Source: a bacterium
Lineage (GTDB): Bacteria > Patescibacteriota > Saccharimonadia > Saccharimonadales > Saccharimonadaceae
Length of the DNA: 33,905 nucleotides
Direction of reading: 5' to 3'
NCBI GenBank assembly: GCA_030429935.1
Contig: JAUIGH010000005.1
Coordinates: 1 to 33,905, forward strand
Shown here: positions 17,195-25,499 of the stretch, piece after piece
How the letters are laid out: every line of letters starts with the position of its first letter
Position numbering within the stretch: the stretch's first letter is position 1
Position numbers and translations under genes: made by a program
The notes under the pieces: generated by a model
Seen by the model: the letters and a program-made list of their open reading frames with translations, nothing else
Databases searched by the model: none
Told to the model about the DNA's origin: nothing

Positions 17195-17788
17195 ATGAAA
17201 AAAGATGACATCATCACCCTGCCAAATGCGCACTTGCGCCAAAAATCCGCCAAAGTCCACGTCGTTACCGATGACACGCGTCAATTGGTCGCCGACATGA
17301 CCAGCGCCAGCCTGGACTGGGAAGATTCCCGCCCACACGAGATCAGCGCCGCACTGGCCGCCGTGCAGATCGACCGACATGACCGCGTCGTCATTATCCG
17401 CAGCGACTTTGAAGACAAATCCACCCGCGAATTTACCCCGCTGGTCAACCCTGAAATCGTCAAAGGCGAAGGCCAAAAAATCACCGACTACGAAGGCTGC
17501 CTGAGCGTCGACGGCGTCTACGGCAAAGTGCCGCGCTGGGAAAAAGTCCGCGTCCGCGCCCTGGACCTCGACGGCAACGAAATCCGCTTCAAAGCCGAGG
17601 GCTTCCTAGCCCGCGTCATCCAGCACGAAGTCGACCACACCAACGGCCTACTCTTCGTCGACCACATCCGCGGCCAGCGCGACGGATTCTACACACTCAA
17701 CGCCGAGGGCGAACTCGAACCGCTCGACTACGACGAATATATCGCCGACAACCACGCCTTGTGGGATGGAATCGATGACCAAGACTGA
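17195..17788 (+). CDS. def: Peptide deformylase
   Basis: SAALAAVQID (degenerate motif I), EGCLSV (motif II), QHEVDHTNGLLFVD (motif III). Confidence 0.93.
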   Translation: MKKDDIITLPNAHLRQKSAKVHVVTDDTRQLVADMTSASLDWEDSRPHEISAALAAVQIDRHDRVVIIRSDFEDKSTREFTPLVNPEIVKGEGQKITDYEGCLSVDGVYGKVPRWEKVRVRALDLDGNEIRFKAEGFLARVIQHEVDHTNGLLFVDHIRGQRDGFYTLNAEGELEPLDYDEYIADNHALWDGIDDQD

Positions 17789-18653
17789 ATCGTGCGTGTT
17801 TTTCGGTAGCGGCCCAGTCGCGGCGCGCTGTCTGGAATTATTGCTCGAACACACCCAGGTCGAAGCCGTCATCACCAAGCCGCGTCCACCGCACCACCGC
17901 GGCAGTGTGCCAGTGCTCGAGCTCGCCGAAGCCCGCGGTCTAGCCGTCCACACCGCGCACGACAAAACCGCGCTCGACGAGCTAATCGAACAAACGAACT
18001 TCAGCAGCCGCTACGCGGTTTTGATTGATTTCGGGATTATCGTCTCTCAGCGCGTTATCGACGCATTTGAGCTCGGTATTATCAATTCGCACTTTTCGCT
18101 GTTGCCGCTGCTACGCGGCGCCGATCCAATTACCTTTGCCATCCTAGAGGGCCACGCGAAAACAGGCGTCAGCCTAATGCTGGTCGATCGGGGCATGGAC
18201 ACCGGCAAGTTGCTGACCCAAAAAACGCTGCACCTCGATGGCAGCGAAACCACGCCGTCACTGACCGAGGATTTAATCCAGCTCAGCGACGAATTGATAC
18301 GTGAATATCTACCGCGCTATCTGTCTGGCGATTTGCAACCGCGCGCCCAGCCGCACCCCGACCGTGCGACGTATTCGCGCAAACTCACCAAAGCCGACGG
18401 TCAGCTCAACTTATCTCGTCCAGCTGCCAAGTTAGAGCGCCAAATTCGCGCTTTTGTTGATTGGCCACAGTCGCGCATCCGACTCGGTACCGTCGATGTA
18501 ATTATCACGGCCGCACACGTATCGGACCATGAGACCGAACTCTCCTTGCGCTGTGGTGACAGCACCTACCTGGCGATCGACCGCCTCAAACCGGCTGGCA
18601 AAAAAGAAATGCCCGTTGGGGCATTTCTGGCTGGATACCAGGATAAGCTTTAG
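17766..18653 (+). CDS. fmt: Methionyl-tRNA formyltransferase
   Basis: CVFFGSGPVAARCLELLL...INSHFSLLPLLRGADPITFAILEGHAKTGVSLMLVDRGMDTGKLL...YSRKLTKADGQLNL. Confidence 0.92.
   Translation: MESMTKTESCVFFGSGPVAARCLELLLEHTQVEAVITKPRPPHHRGSVPVLELAEARGLAVHTAHDKTALDELIEQTNFSSRYAVLIDFGIIVSQRVIDAFELGIINSHFSLLPLLRGADPITFAILEGHAKTGVSLMLVDRGMDTGKLLTQKTLHLDGSETTPSLTEDLIQLSDELIREYLPRYLSGDLQPRAQPHPDRATYSRKLTKADGQLNLSRPAAKLERQIRAFVDWPQSRIRLGTVDVIITAAHVSDHETELSLRCGDSTYLAIDRLKPAGKKEMPVGAFLAGYQDKL
18600..18628 (-). terminator. Minus-strand intrinsic terminator embedded in the 3' coding end of fmt
   Basis: Minus strand: AGAAATGCCC-caac-GGGCATTTCT followed by T-run (TTTTT); 10-bp perfect stem. Confidence 0.7.
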
Positions 18654-18898
18654 GCGGCGCGCTTTTCAAGTCGCGTGATCCGTGTTTCGTGATTGTCGAG
18701 TTGGTCTGATTTGTCTGCCAAATCACTACCGACTGCGTTCAGGATTTCGTCGAGCTTTTCGTCTTGCTCTGCAAATCGCTGATTCATCTCGTCACGGATT
18801 TCAGTGACAATTTCTCGCTTCTGCTCAGCCAAACCTTGACTCATCACAGCCTGCATCAGCTGCTTGATATCCGCTAAATCATCTTGTGTCAGGCTCAT
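18650..18898 (-). CDS. Small coiled-coil protein
   Basis: MSLTQDDLADIKQLMQAVMSQGLAEQKREIVTEIRDEMNQRFAEQDEKLDEILNAVGSDLADKSDQLDNHETRITRLEKRAA; start moved from track to 18898. Confidence 0.6.
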   Translation of the reverse strand: MSLTQDDLADIKQLMQAVMSQGLAEQKREIVTEIRDEMNQRFAEQDEKLDEILNAVGSDLADKSDQLDNHETRITRLEKRAA

Positions 18899-18920
18899 AC
18901 AGTCAGTATAGCACGAGCTC

Positions 18921-19400
18921 TTAAGCAGCCGGCTGCTGCGGCTGGACGTCAGCCTCTGCAGCTGGTGCATCGGCGGCTTGGGCGCCACCGAGGATGGCGT
19001 CTTTGTTCTGGATGGTTTCCTGCTTCAGTTCTTCCATGACAGCGGCGACGACATCGCGGTAGTCTGGGCGGTTGATGCCGAGCCATTTTAGGCTAGCGTA
19101 TTCGGCTTTGACGACCAATTCTGGCACGTTTTCAGGCGCACCGCTTTTTAGTTGTTGCCAGACACTGTCCTGCTCGTATTCTGGGACATTAGCCGTCAGC
19201 CACTCGTTGACTTTGGTCTCGTCGCGGTCGATGAAACTCTCGAATTCGTCGAGTTGCGCATCGCTTAAGCCTTCTGACAATCGGGTGCCGACACGCAGCT
19301 CCAGCTGCTCACGGAAGTACGCCAAAAACGCTTGCTTTTGATCATCCGGCAATCCACCGAGTCCTACGTCCTGCAAAAATTTATCATCGAGTTGAAACAT
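18921..19400 (-). CDS. DUF5663-type protein
   Basis: MFQLDDKFLQDVGLGGLPDDQKQAFLAYFREQLELRVGTRLSEGLSDAQLDEFESFIDRDETKVNEWLTANVP; resembles the 25104 protein. Confidence 0.7.
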   Translation of the reverse strand: MFQLDDKFLQDVGLGGLPDDQKQAFLAYFREQLELRVGTRLSEGLSDAQLDEFESFIDRDETKVNEWLTANVPEYEQDSVWQQLKSGAPENVPELVVKAEYASLKWLGINRPDYRDVVAAVMEELKQETIQNKDAILGGAQAADAPAAEADVQPQQPAA

Positions 19401-19440
19401 ACCACTCCTTATACTTTCTTATCTATCTCTAGTATAGCAC

Positions 19441-21873
19441 TTAGGCAGCATTTGCGAGCCCACTAGCGCTCGGTGTTAGGCGATATTGTTCTGGCACGCC
19501 GACACGATCCAAATGCGCATTTACAATCTGCACCGTACTATCATTCAACACCGCCCCGTCGGGTCGATCCTGATACTCAAAGACGTTTGGTCCCATCACG
19601 CCTGGTGTGACTACAGGTGAACCATCGCTAAATACTTCGTTTTGGAGTGACACTGCCAATTTGTCTAGTTGCAACTCTGGGTAGCGATCAGCGATACTAT
19701 TCAAGTTAGAGAAGTTGCCAGCCAGCGTATTCTCAAGCATTCGCTGTTCGAAAGCATTCAACTCTAGAGACTCTGGCGAGTTCAGCTCAGCCGCTTCATC
19801 CAAGCCTGCATCTTGTTGTGCCTGCTCAGCATTATCAGTTGTCTCGACTACCGGATTTGCTTCCGCCGCTATCTCGCGTGTTTCAGCATTATTTGTTGAT
19901 TCTGCCGTCGTTTCTGCTGACTGCTGGCTCACTTCTGCGCTACTCGATGCATCTACCGCAGCAGCTGAGTTGTCTAGTTCGCCATTATCAACCATGTCGC
20001 GAATCGTTGTGTCAGTCTGAGCATCGATGACACCAGGCCCACTAATGCCATACGGGTTGCCGTATCGCTCGCCGAGATAACTGGGGTCGTGATACATAAA
20101 ACCTTGCTCGTGTAATTCAGCGCCGAGTTCCATTGACTCATCATGAGTCAGCGTGTCGCTATAGTTATCCTGAACAAACTCATTGAGACCTTCGCCGTGA
20201 TCGACGACCGGGTAATTGTGTTCGATCTCAGCTGTGTTATTCAGCCAGCCTTCTTCATGCGCCGTTTCGACGATCACATTGATCGCATCAGGATTTAGGT
20301 CACCAGCACTGGCGATTCCCCAGCTGTCACCCATTTCATATGCCACGCCTAGCTCTTGCAGCTCAGGGCCGATTTTGTCTAACAGATCATCTGTATACGC
20401 CTCGTTAACGCCCAAGTTGCCAAATGTTTCATACCAGCCTTCACCGCTCGATACGGTGTAGCTGTTAGGAATTTCGAGTGTTGTAGAGTCAACGTCCACC
20501 TCTGCAGCCGGTGCGCCAACAGCTCCGGACGTATCATGAGTCTCGATCGTCACACTACTAGTTGTCTCGTGCGTCGATGACGTATCGACTTGTCCGGTAG
20601 TCGTATGGTTGCTCGTAACATCAACTGAGCCGGTCGTATCCGCGATGTTCGTTTCGACACCAGATACAGTGCCAGCCGTTTCATGAGCTACAGAATCCGT
20701 GCTATCGATGTCGACATCGCCAGTTGTTTCATGAGTGATAGAAGTGTCCGCGTCAACAGTACCTGCAATTTCATGCGCTGACACCATGTCTACTCCACCC
20801 GCAATTGTATAATTACTCGTCATGTCGACAGCTTCTGTCGTCTGGTATGCGTCTGTCGAAGCAGCGTCAACTGTGCCAGTCGCTTCATGGGCTGTCGATC
20901 CGTCGACATCTCCTGTAGACACATGCGAACTACTAGCCTCAACTGAGCCTGTAGTATCATGCGCTTCTACAAAATCAAGCGCACCTGTCGTGTTGTGCGA
21001 AACTGGCACATTCACATCGCCTGCCGCATCATGGCTCAGAGCGTCAACTCCGCCATTTGCTTCATGATCGGCGACTTCCAAGCCGGCAATAGTGGTGTGC
21101 ACCTCAGACTCTGATGCGTGTGCCGCGTCGGGAGCATACAGATCCATCGCGAGACCAATACCAACACCGATTACTGCACCGACGGCGGCTTTTTTAGCAC
21201 CACGCACTACAGCTTCGGTTTTCTTGCCTTGCTGCAGCTTACCTGCTCGGTCAAACAACTGGCTAGCGGCTGCCTGTGCATGTTCGAATCGAATATGGCC
21301 ATTTTCGCCACGGCTGTCGGCCATTAGCTCACGCATCTGTTCTACAGTAACTTCATCCAAACCAGTGATTTCTTTTTCACTAAATCCTTTTACAAATCGT
21401 GCTGCTCCAGCAGTTACCCAGCCAGCGCCGAAGGTGAGTGCTCCCGCAGCTCCGGCGGCAACAGTTGTGCCGACGTCTTTCGCGGTACGCGTCCATTTGC
21501 CACCCGACTCGAAGATCCTGCGTACTACTGCACCAAGTTTTCTTGAAACCATATTGTTCGTAATCTCATTCGTTTCAGCATTGAGTTGATTTTGACTATC
21601 GCATAGATACGAGATCACGAGTGCGTTGCGTTCGGTATCATCGTTAGCGGCGTCAATCTGCTCACGTAAACTCGCTTGACCGTACTGAACAACGAGCGCA
21701 TTGTAGCGTTCTTCGGCAGCATTATACCCACGAATCCTACGATCAAACGTGCGATTTTGGCGTTTCGCTGATATCTGCGCCCACTCGCTCCGTGCAGCAT
21801 CGAGCTGCTCGCCCAATTCTTCAAGCGATGGCGGATCATGTCGTTCGGTGGTGGCTACAGCTGTTTCGCTCAT
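19441..21873 (-). CDS. Large repeat protein with degenerate TTGxVD repeats and tandem C-terminal domains
   Basis: 810-aa ORF; N-terminal helical region, hydrophobic segments, roughly 13-18-residue H(E/D)TTGxVD repeats, then two related GEGxxExF...ISGPGVI-type domains; promoter TTGCGT-17-TAGTAT upstream. Confidence 0.7.
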   Translation of the reverse strand: MSETAVATTERHDPPSLEELGEQLDAARSEWAQISAKRQNRTFDRRIRGYNAAEERYNALVVQYGQASLREQIDAANDDTERNALVISYLCDSQNQLNAETNEITNNMVSRKLGAVVRRIFESGGKWTRTAKDVGTTVAAGAAGALTFGAGWVTAGAARFVKGFSEKEITGLDEVTVEQMRELMADSRGENGHIRFEHAQAAASQLFDRAGKLQQGKKTEAVVRGAKKAAVGAVIGVGIGLAMDLYAPDAAHASESEVHTTIAGLEVADHEANGGVDALSHDAAGDVNVPVSHNTTGALDFVEAHDTTGSVEASSSHVSTGDVDGSTAHEATGTVDAASTDAYQTTEAVDMTSNYTIAGGVDMVSAHEIAGTVDADTSITHETTGDVDIDSTDSVAHETAGTVSGVETNIADTTGSVDVTSNHTTTGQVDTSSTHETTSSVTIETHDTSGAVGAPAAEVDVDSTTLEIPNSYTVSSGEGWYETFGNLGVNEAYTDDLLDKIGPELQELGVAYEMGDSWGIASAGDLNPDAINVIVETAHEEGWLNNTAEIEHNYPVVDHGEGLNEFVQDNYSDTLTHDESMELGAELHEQGFMYHDPSYLGERYGNPYGISGPGVIDAQTDTTIRDMVDNGELDNSAAAVDASSSAEVSQQSAETTAESTNNAETREIAAEANPVVETTDNAEQAQQDAGLDEAAELNSPESLELNAFEQRMLENTLAGNFSNLNSIADRYPELQLDKLAVSLQNEVFSDGSPVVTPGVMGPNVFEYQDRPDGAVLNDSTVQIVNAHLDRVGVPEQYRLTPSASGLANAA

Positions 21874-21949
21874 AATATATCAATATACTAGCATATTATC
21901 GACGTTTACGCAATAGCTTTATGCAGTCCTGTGCATAGGTACACGATAC

Positions 21950-21978
21950 TTGACATATACGCTATAAAGTGCTAATAT
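21950..21978 (+). promoter_or_regulatory. Sigma70-type promoter
   Basis: TTGACA - 17 nt - TAATAT, divergent from the 810-aa gene. Confidence 0.65.
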
Positions 21979-21984
21979 ACAATC

Positions 21985-22136
21985 GATTCATGGAGGAAGC
22001 CGTAGGTAGCCAACAGTCGCCTGCTTTCTCCTGATGACCCTTAACAATCAGTTTGTCACATCATGTTAGTTCACATCGCTGACGCGCTAGAGCGCAGCGT
22101 CGTAGATATCACTGGTAGCTATGACGCTGCGCTTTG
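21985..22136 (+). ncRNA. Candidate structured small RNA or leader
   Basis: Starts just after the promoter; 5' hairpin GGAGGAAG...CTTTCTCC with inner GTAGG/CCTGC; ends at AGCGCAGCGTC-(21 nt)-GACGCTGCGCT hairpin plus TTT. Confidence 0.45.
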
Positions 22137-22349
22137 AGCAGAGAACAACCTCTATTCAGCGTCAGCACCGTAAAACTAACGCTATGAATTACCGACTGCT
22201 GGTCGGTAGACATCTCCCTAGTGGGGGCAACGGTCGGTTGATTTGCACAGCCAAGTCGATCGCCTGTTGCTCCCAAACCTAGCGGGAGCAAAGCCATGCG
22301 AGAAATCCTCGTGTGCGCAGTTCCCCGCGAGGGGGAAGGAGATGACGCC

Positions 22350-22790
22350 ATGCTGCGTCGCACCATGTGCTTTCTGTTGACCGTCGCGACCTCGGGGTAC
22401 GTCGGCTACCTGTTGGCCTGGCACCCCGAGATGTTCGGAGAGGGGTTCGCCCTGCTCCGGACGCTCGGCGCCCTCGCTGCCTTCGTGGCGGCCATCGCGT
22501 TCCTGACCATCGACATCCCCAAGCTATCGAGGCGGGCCGAGCGGCTCATCGCAGTGGCTCTGGGGTTCACGGCGGCCTTTCTGGCCGTCCCGCTGTGGGG
22601 CGCGATCGTCTGGGCCAGCATCGGCTGGCTCCTGCTGGTCGTCGCCGTGCTCGCCCTGCTCTGGGTCGGCACGGTCATGCTGCGCCCCGGCCGCCGGGTC
22701 GGCAGGTGGATCGGCCGGCTGCGGTCGGCGTCCAGCAGCTCGACGTCCACCGCGTCGCCCTCGAGCTCAGGTTCGACCGCGACGCCTTGA
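22350..22790 (+). CDS. Polytopic membrane protein, GC-rich island
   Basis: MLRRTMCFLLTVATSGYVGYLLAWHPEMFGEG...LGALAAFVAAIAFLTIDIP...; RBS AAGGAG; about four TM segments; strong GC3 bias. Confidence 0.65.
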   Translation: MLRRTMCFLLTVATSGYVGYLLAWHPEMFGEGFALLRTLGALAAFVAAIAFLTIDIPKLSRRAERLIAVALGFTAAFLAVPLWGAIVWASIGWLLLVVAVLALLWVGTVMLRPGRRVGRWIGRLRSASSSSTSTASPSSSGSTATP

Positions 22791-22943
22791 CACAACGAGC
22801 GAGCATTGCCACTCACAAAAATGGCAGGTAATTCGCTGGGGAAGCTCCAGCGGGCTGTTGATCGATGAGCCGTCACAATCGATTGAGGCACCTGTGCGCC
22901 TCGCCATTTGGCAAAATGCATACCGAACGCCCGAGGAGGAACC

Positions 22944-23630
22944 ATGAAGCGTTCGTTGTTGGGCGGCGTCCTTGCGGCGTCCGCCATAGCTCTCGGGGGC
23001 TGCGCCACACCCGGCGACGTCTCCGAGGTTGCGGAGGTGGCCTGCTCGCAGGTCGCCACCGAGCTCGACGAGGCAAACGCCGAAGTCGAGCGTCTCGCCG
23101 ATACACCCGGCGAGGCCCAGCAGCAGGCACTGCTCGACGCGCTCCAAGCGCGCGCCGAGCAGTGCGCGGACGACGCGGAGACCACCGAGGACTCCGCGTC
23201 GTCGACCGCCTCCGGGCCGACGAAGTATGTCGGCTGGGACCAGATCGTCGCTGCCCCACCCGAGGGGCTGCAGGCGGCGATCGGCGACCACACCGACCAG
23301 CTGGACTTCGGCTGGTCGGACGTCGACCGCTGGGCGTCCCAGCGGTCGTCTTCGGGCAACCCCTGGGACGCTCGCGTCGTCGCCGTGTTTGGCGACAACG
23401 AGTTCACACCGGCGGAGGCACGTGCCGACGCCGGCGTCGAGGCCGAGGTCGCAGTCGTCCGCGTGACGGCCTGCACCTCGGTCGCCGGGGCTGACTGCCC
23501 CGACTCGGGAGCGCACGCCGTGCTGCTCCGGATCGACGAAGATGGAGTGCCCCAGCTGACCGCTGGCGTACTCCTGAGGGGAGACGACTACTCCCTGCTC
23601 ACCGGCCTGGCCGGAGAGGAGATCGAGTAG
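22944..23630 (+). CDS. Predicted lipoprotein, GC-rich island
   Basis: MKRSLLGGVLAASAIALGGCATPGDVSEVAEVACSQ: lipobox LGGC; RBS GAGGAGG; strong GC3 bias. Confidence 0.75.
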   Translation: MKRSLLGGVLAASAIALGGCATPGDVSEVAEVACSQVATELDEANAEVERLADTPGEAQQQALLDALQARAEQCADDAETTEDSASSTASGPTKYVGWDQIVAAPPEGLQAAIGDHTDQLDFGWSDVDRWASQRSSSGNPWDARVVAVFGDNEFTPAEARADAGVEAEVAVVRVTACTSVAGADCPDSGAHAVLLRIDEDGVPQLTAGVLLRGDDYSLLTGLAGEEIE

Positions 23631-23636
23631 TCCCTC

Positions 23637-23688
23637 GCCATCCCGCCCCGCGCCCTAGACTTCGGTCACGGGCAACGGGCGGGATGGC
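23637..23688 (+). terminator. GC-rich hairpin terminator without T-run
   Basis: GCCATCCCGCCC ... GGGCGGGATGGC 12-bp perfect stem directly after the lipoprotein stop. Confidence 0.6.
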
Positions 23689-23722
23689 CCCGCACACTTT
23701 CATAGCAAATGTTTTACGAAGC

Positions 23723-23786
23723 AGAGGCAATCTTTTCAGATTTCCGAATAGTAACACTATTCGACGCATCTGGATCGATTGCCTCT
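23723..23786. other. Nested three-helix palindromic hairpin
   Basis: AGAGGCAATC-tttt-CAGAT-ttcc-GAATAGT-aac-ACTATTC-gacgc-ATCTG-gatc-GATTGCCTCT: 22 bp in three collinear helices. Confidence 0.7.
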
Positions 23787-23914
23787 GGTAATCCATGTGC
23801 ACCAACACGATGCTGACAAGACCCCCCTTCACTGCACGGCCAGAGAAGTCCCTCGCATGTTCTGCCCACTAGGGAGTGTTTTGTTATAATTTATTATTTG
23901 TGGTATAGATGTCG

Positions 23915-23943
23915 TTGACTTTTTATATAACTTATGCTAATAA
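23915..23943 (+). promoter_or_regulatory. Sigma70-type promoter for the 23982 gene
   Basis: TTGACT - 17 nt - TAATAA. Confidence 0.6.
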
Positions 23944-23981
23944 TAAACACATAAACAACCAAAAACCAACAAAGGAACATT

Positions 23982-25073
23982 ATGTCAGAAACTCTAACAA
24001 CCACACCAGGGTCAGCTGAGGGCGAAGGACTAGACAGCGACGTCGCTACAGTCGGACGTGTTTTCGAAGATGTATCACCTATAGATACTGAGGAACAGCC
24101 CGATCACGACGCGCCTGAAGCACTGGAAACACGTGAAGTATCACCAGTAGGGTCACGCGTGATGGAGGCCGCGACTCGTGTTAATAGGTACCTCGAGCAG
24201 CGTGCTATCAACAAAGCACATGGCGAGGCGCTAGAAAATGATCGCGAACGCACAGTAGCTGCCCAAAATGACGCCTTCGCTTCATACGAAGATAATATCG
24301 CTACAACGGCCGACCGTGAAGCAGCCGAAGATCAGTTCGCAGCCGACTGGGATGAAGCACACCGCATGAATGATAAGTTCGATGCACGTGCAGCACGTCG
24401 AGAAAAGATTGAAGTTGCCAAAAATCATTTACGCGGTATCGGCCGCATTGCAAAGAATGCCCTACTCTTTGGGGTTGGTGTCGGTGTGATGACTGCTGAG
24501 AGGGGTGCTGCAAAAATCGATGCGTACAAGCAGCAACGTGAAGTCAGTAAAGCCCACTCGGAAGCTCTACGTGAAGATAAGCAGCGTACTGTTGAGGCGC
24601 AAGAGGATGCATTTGACAGCTACGAAGAGAATATACAGCGATCTGCCGAACTAGATGAAGCTTATCGTGAAAATGACGAATTTGATGCCAATAAGGCCGC
24701 GGAGCAAGCTGCGATAGATCGTTTGCACGGTAAAGCCCTCAAGATGAATGAGAAAATCGACCGCGCAAACAAGAGTAAAGAACTCCACGACAGCTGGGTG
24801 GCTGAGCATCGCGAGCTAGCCGTGCAACGCAAAGAGGCGGCTATCGCTCGCCGTATTGCCCGCCGTGAAAAATGGGCCCAGCGCAAGGAAACCGTATTGC
24901 GTTACGGTCGTGACACCAGAGACGCAGCTGTCGAATCTGGAAAGCGCGGCTACGAATCTGCTCGGGATAAAGCTGCCCAGCAAAAAGCCAAAGTCGGTAG
25001 ATTCACTACCAGAGCCGTCGCTGCCGGCCAAGGCGCCATAGATGGTGCTCGTGAAGGCTGGAACAACGGTTAA
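23982..25073 (+). CDS. Charged helical protein with internal duplication
   Basis: NKAHGEALENDRERTVAAQNDAFASYEDNI...DEAHRMNDKFDA and SKAHSEALREDKQRTVEAQEDAFDSYEENI...DEAYRENDEFDA are near-duplicates. Confidence 0.7.
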   Translation: MSETLTTTPGSAEGEGLDSDVATVGRVFEDVSPIDTEEQPDHDAPEALETREVSPVGSRVMEAATRVNRYLEQRAINKAHGEALENDRERTVAAQNDAFASYEDNIATTADREAAEDQFAADWDEAHRMNDKFDARAARREKIEVAKNHLRGIGRIAKNALLFGVGVGVMTAERGAAKIDAYKQQREVSKAHSEALREDKQRTVEAQEDAFDSYEENIQRSAELDEAYRENDEFDANKAAEQAAIDRLHGKALKMNEKIDRANKSKELHDSWVAEHRELAVQRKEAAIARRIARREKWAQRKETVLRYGRDTRDAAVESGKRGYESARDKAAQQKAKVGRFTTRAVAAGQGAIDGAREGWNNG

Positions 25074-25103
25074 TAAGACAAACACTGAACAAGGAGCACC
25101 CAA

Positions 25104-25418
25104 ATGAACCAACAAATGATCACTACAAAGATACTCGACGAATTCGGTATCAACCTACCTGACGCCAACGTAGATGGATTCGTTCAACATTTGAACGACC
25201 AGCTCGAAGAGCGTATCGGCGCCGAAATCACCGAATCGCTCACCGATAAGCAGTTGGCTGAGTTGCTACAGCTCCAAGAAGCTGGCAACGATGAGTCGAT
25301 TAGCACGTGGCTCACAGAGACAATCGGCACAGACGAGCTACGCAAAATTGCTGAAGACGAACGAGACATCTTGCTCGGCGAGTTGGCTGAAAATGCCGAT
25401 GCAGTCACCGCTGCCTAA
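25104..25418 (+). CDS. DUF5663-type protein
   Basis: TKILDEFGINLPDANVDGFVQHLNDQLEERIGAEITESLTDKQLAELLQLQEAGNDESISTWLTETIG. Confidence 0.7.
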   Translation: MNQQMITTKILDEFGINLPDANVDGFVQHLNDQLEERIGAEITESLTDKQLAELLQLQEAGNDESISTWLTETIGTDELRKIAEDERDILLGELAENADAVTAA

Positions 25419-25430
25419 CAGTACTCGTCA

Positions 25431-25468
25431 ACCGATAAACGACCCTGTAACAAGGGTCGTTTATCGGT
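25431..25468. terminator. Bidirectional intrinsic terminator between convergent genes
   Basis: ACCGATAAACGACCCT-gtaaca-AGGGTCGTTTATCGGT, 16-bp perfect stem. Confidence 0.8.
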
Positions 25469-25499
25469 ACGCACTGCTACATGCCACCAATTCGATACT

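Noticed and set aside
20500-21100. Repeated DNA motifs resembling a repeat array (possible CRISPR)
   Set aside because: Units are degenerate, variable in length and explained by the in-frame TTGxVD protein repeats of the 810-aa ORF; no constant repeat with unique spacers
22406-23516. Long minus-strand ORFs (356 and 249 aa) in the GC-rich island
   Set aside because: High GC keeps antisense frames open; plus-strand frames have RBS, TM helices and a lipobox, while these contain Arg/Ser/Pro-rich noise
22150-23700. Island as a transposon or IS element
   Set aside because: No transposase ORF, no convincing terminal inverted repeats and no target-site duplication seen
23723-23786. Integron attC-like recombination site
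   Set aside because: No GTTRRRY/RYYYAAC core sites and no cassette or integrase context; kept only as an unexplained hairpin
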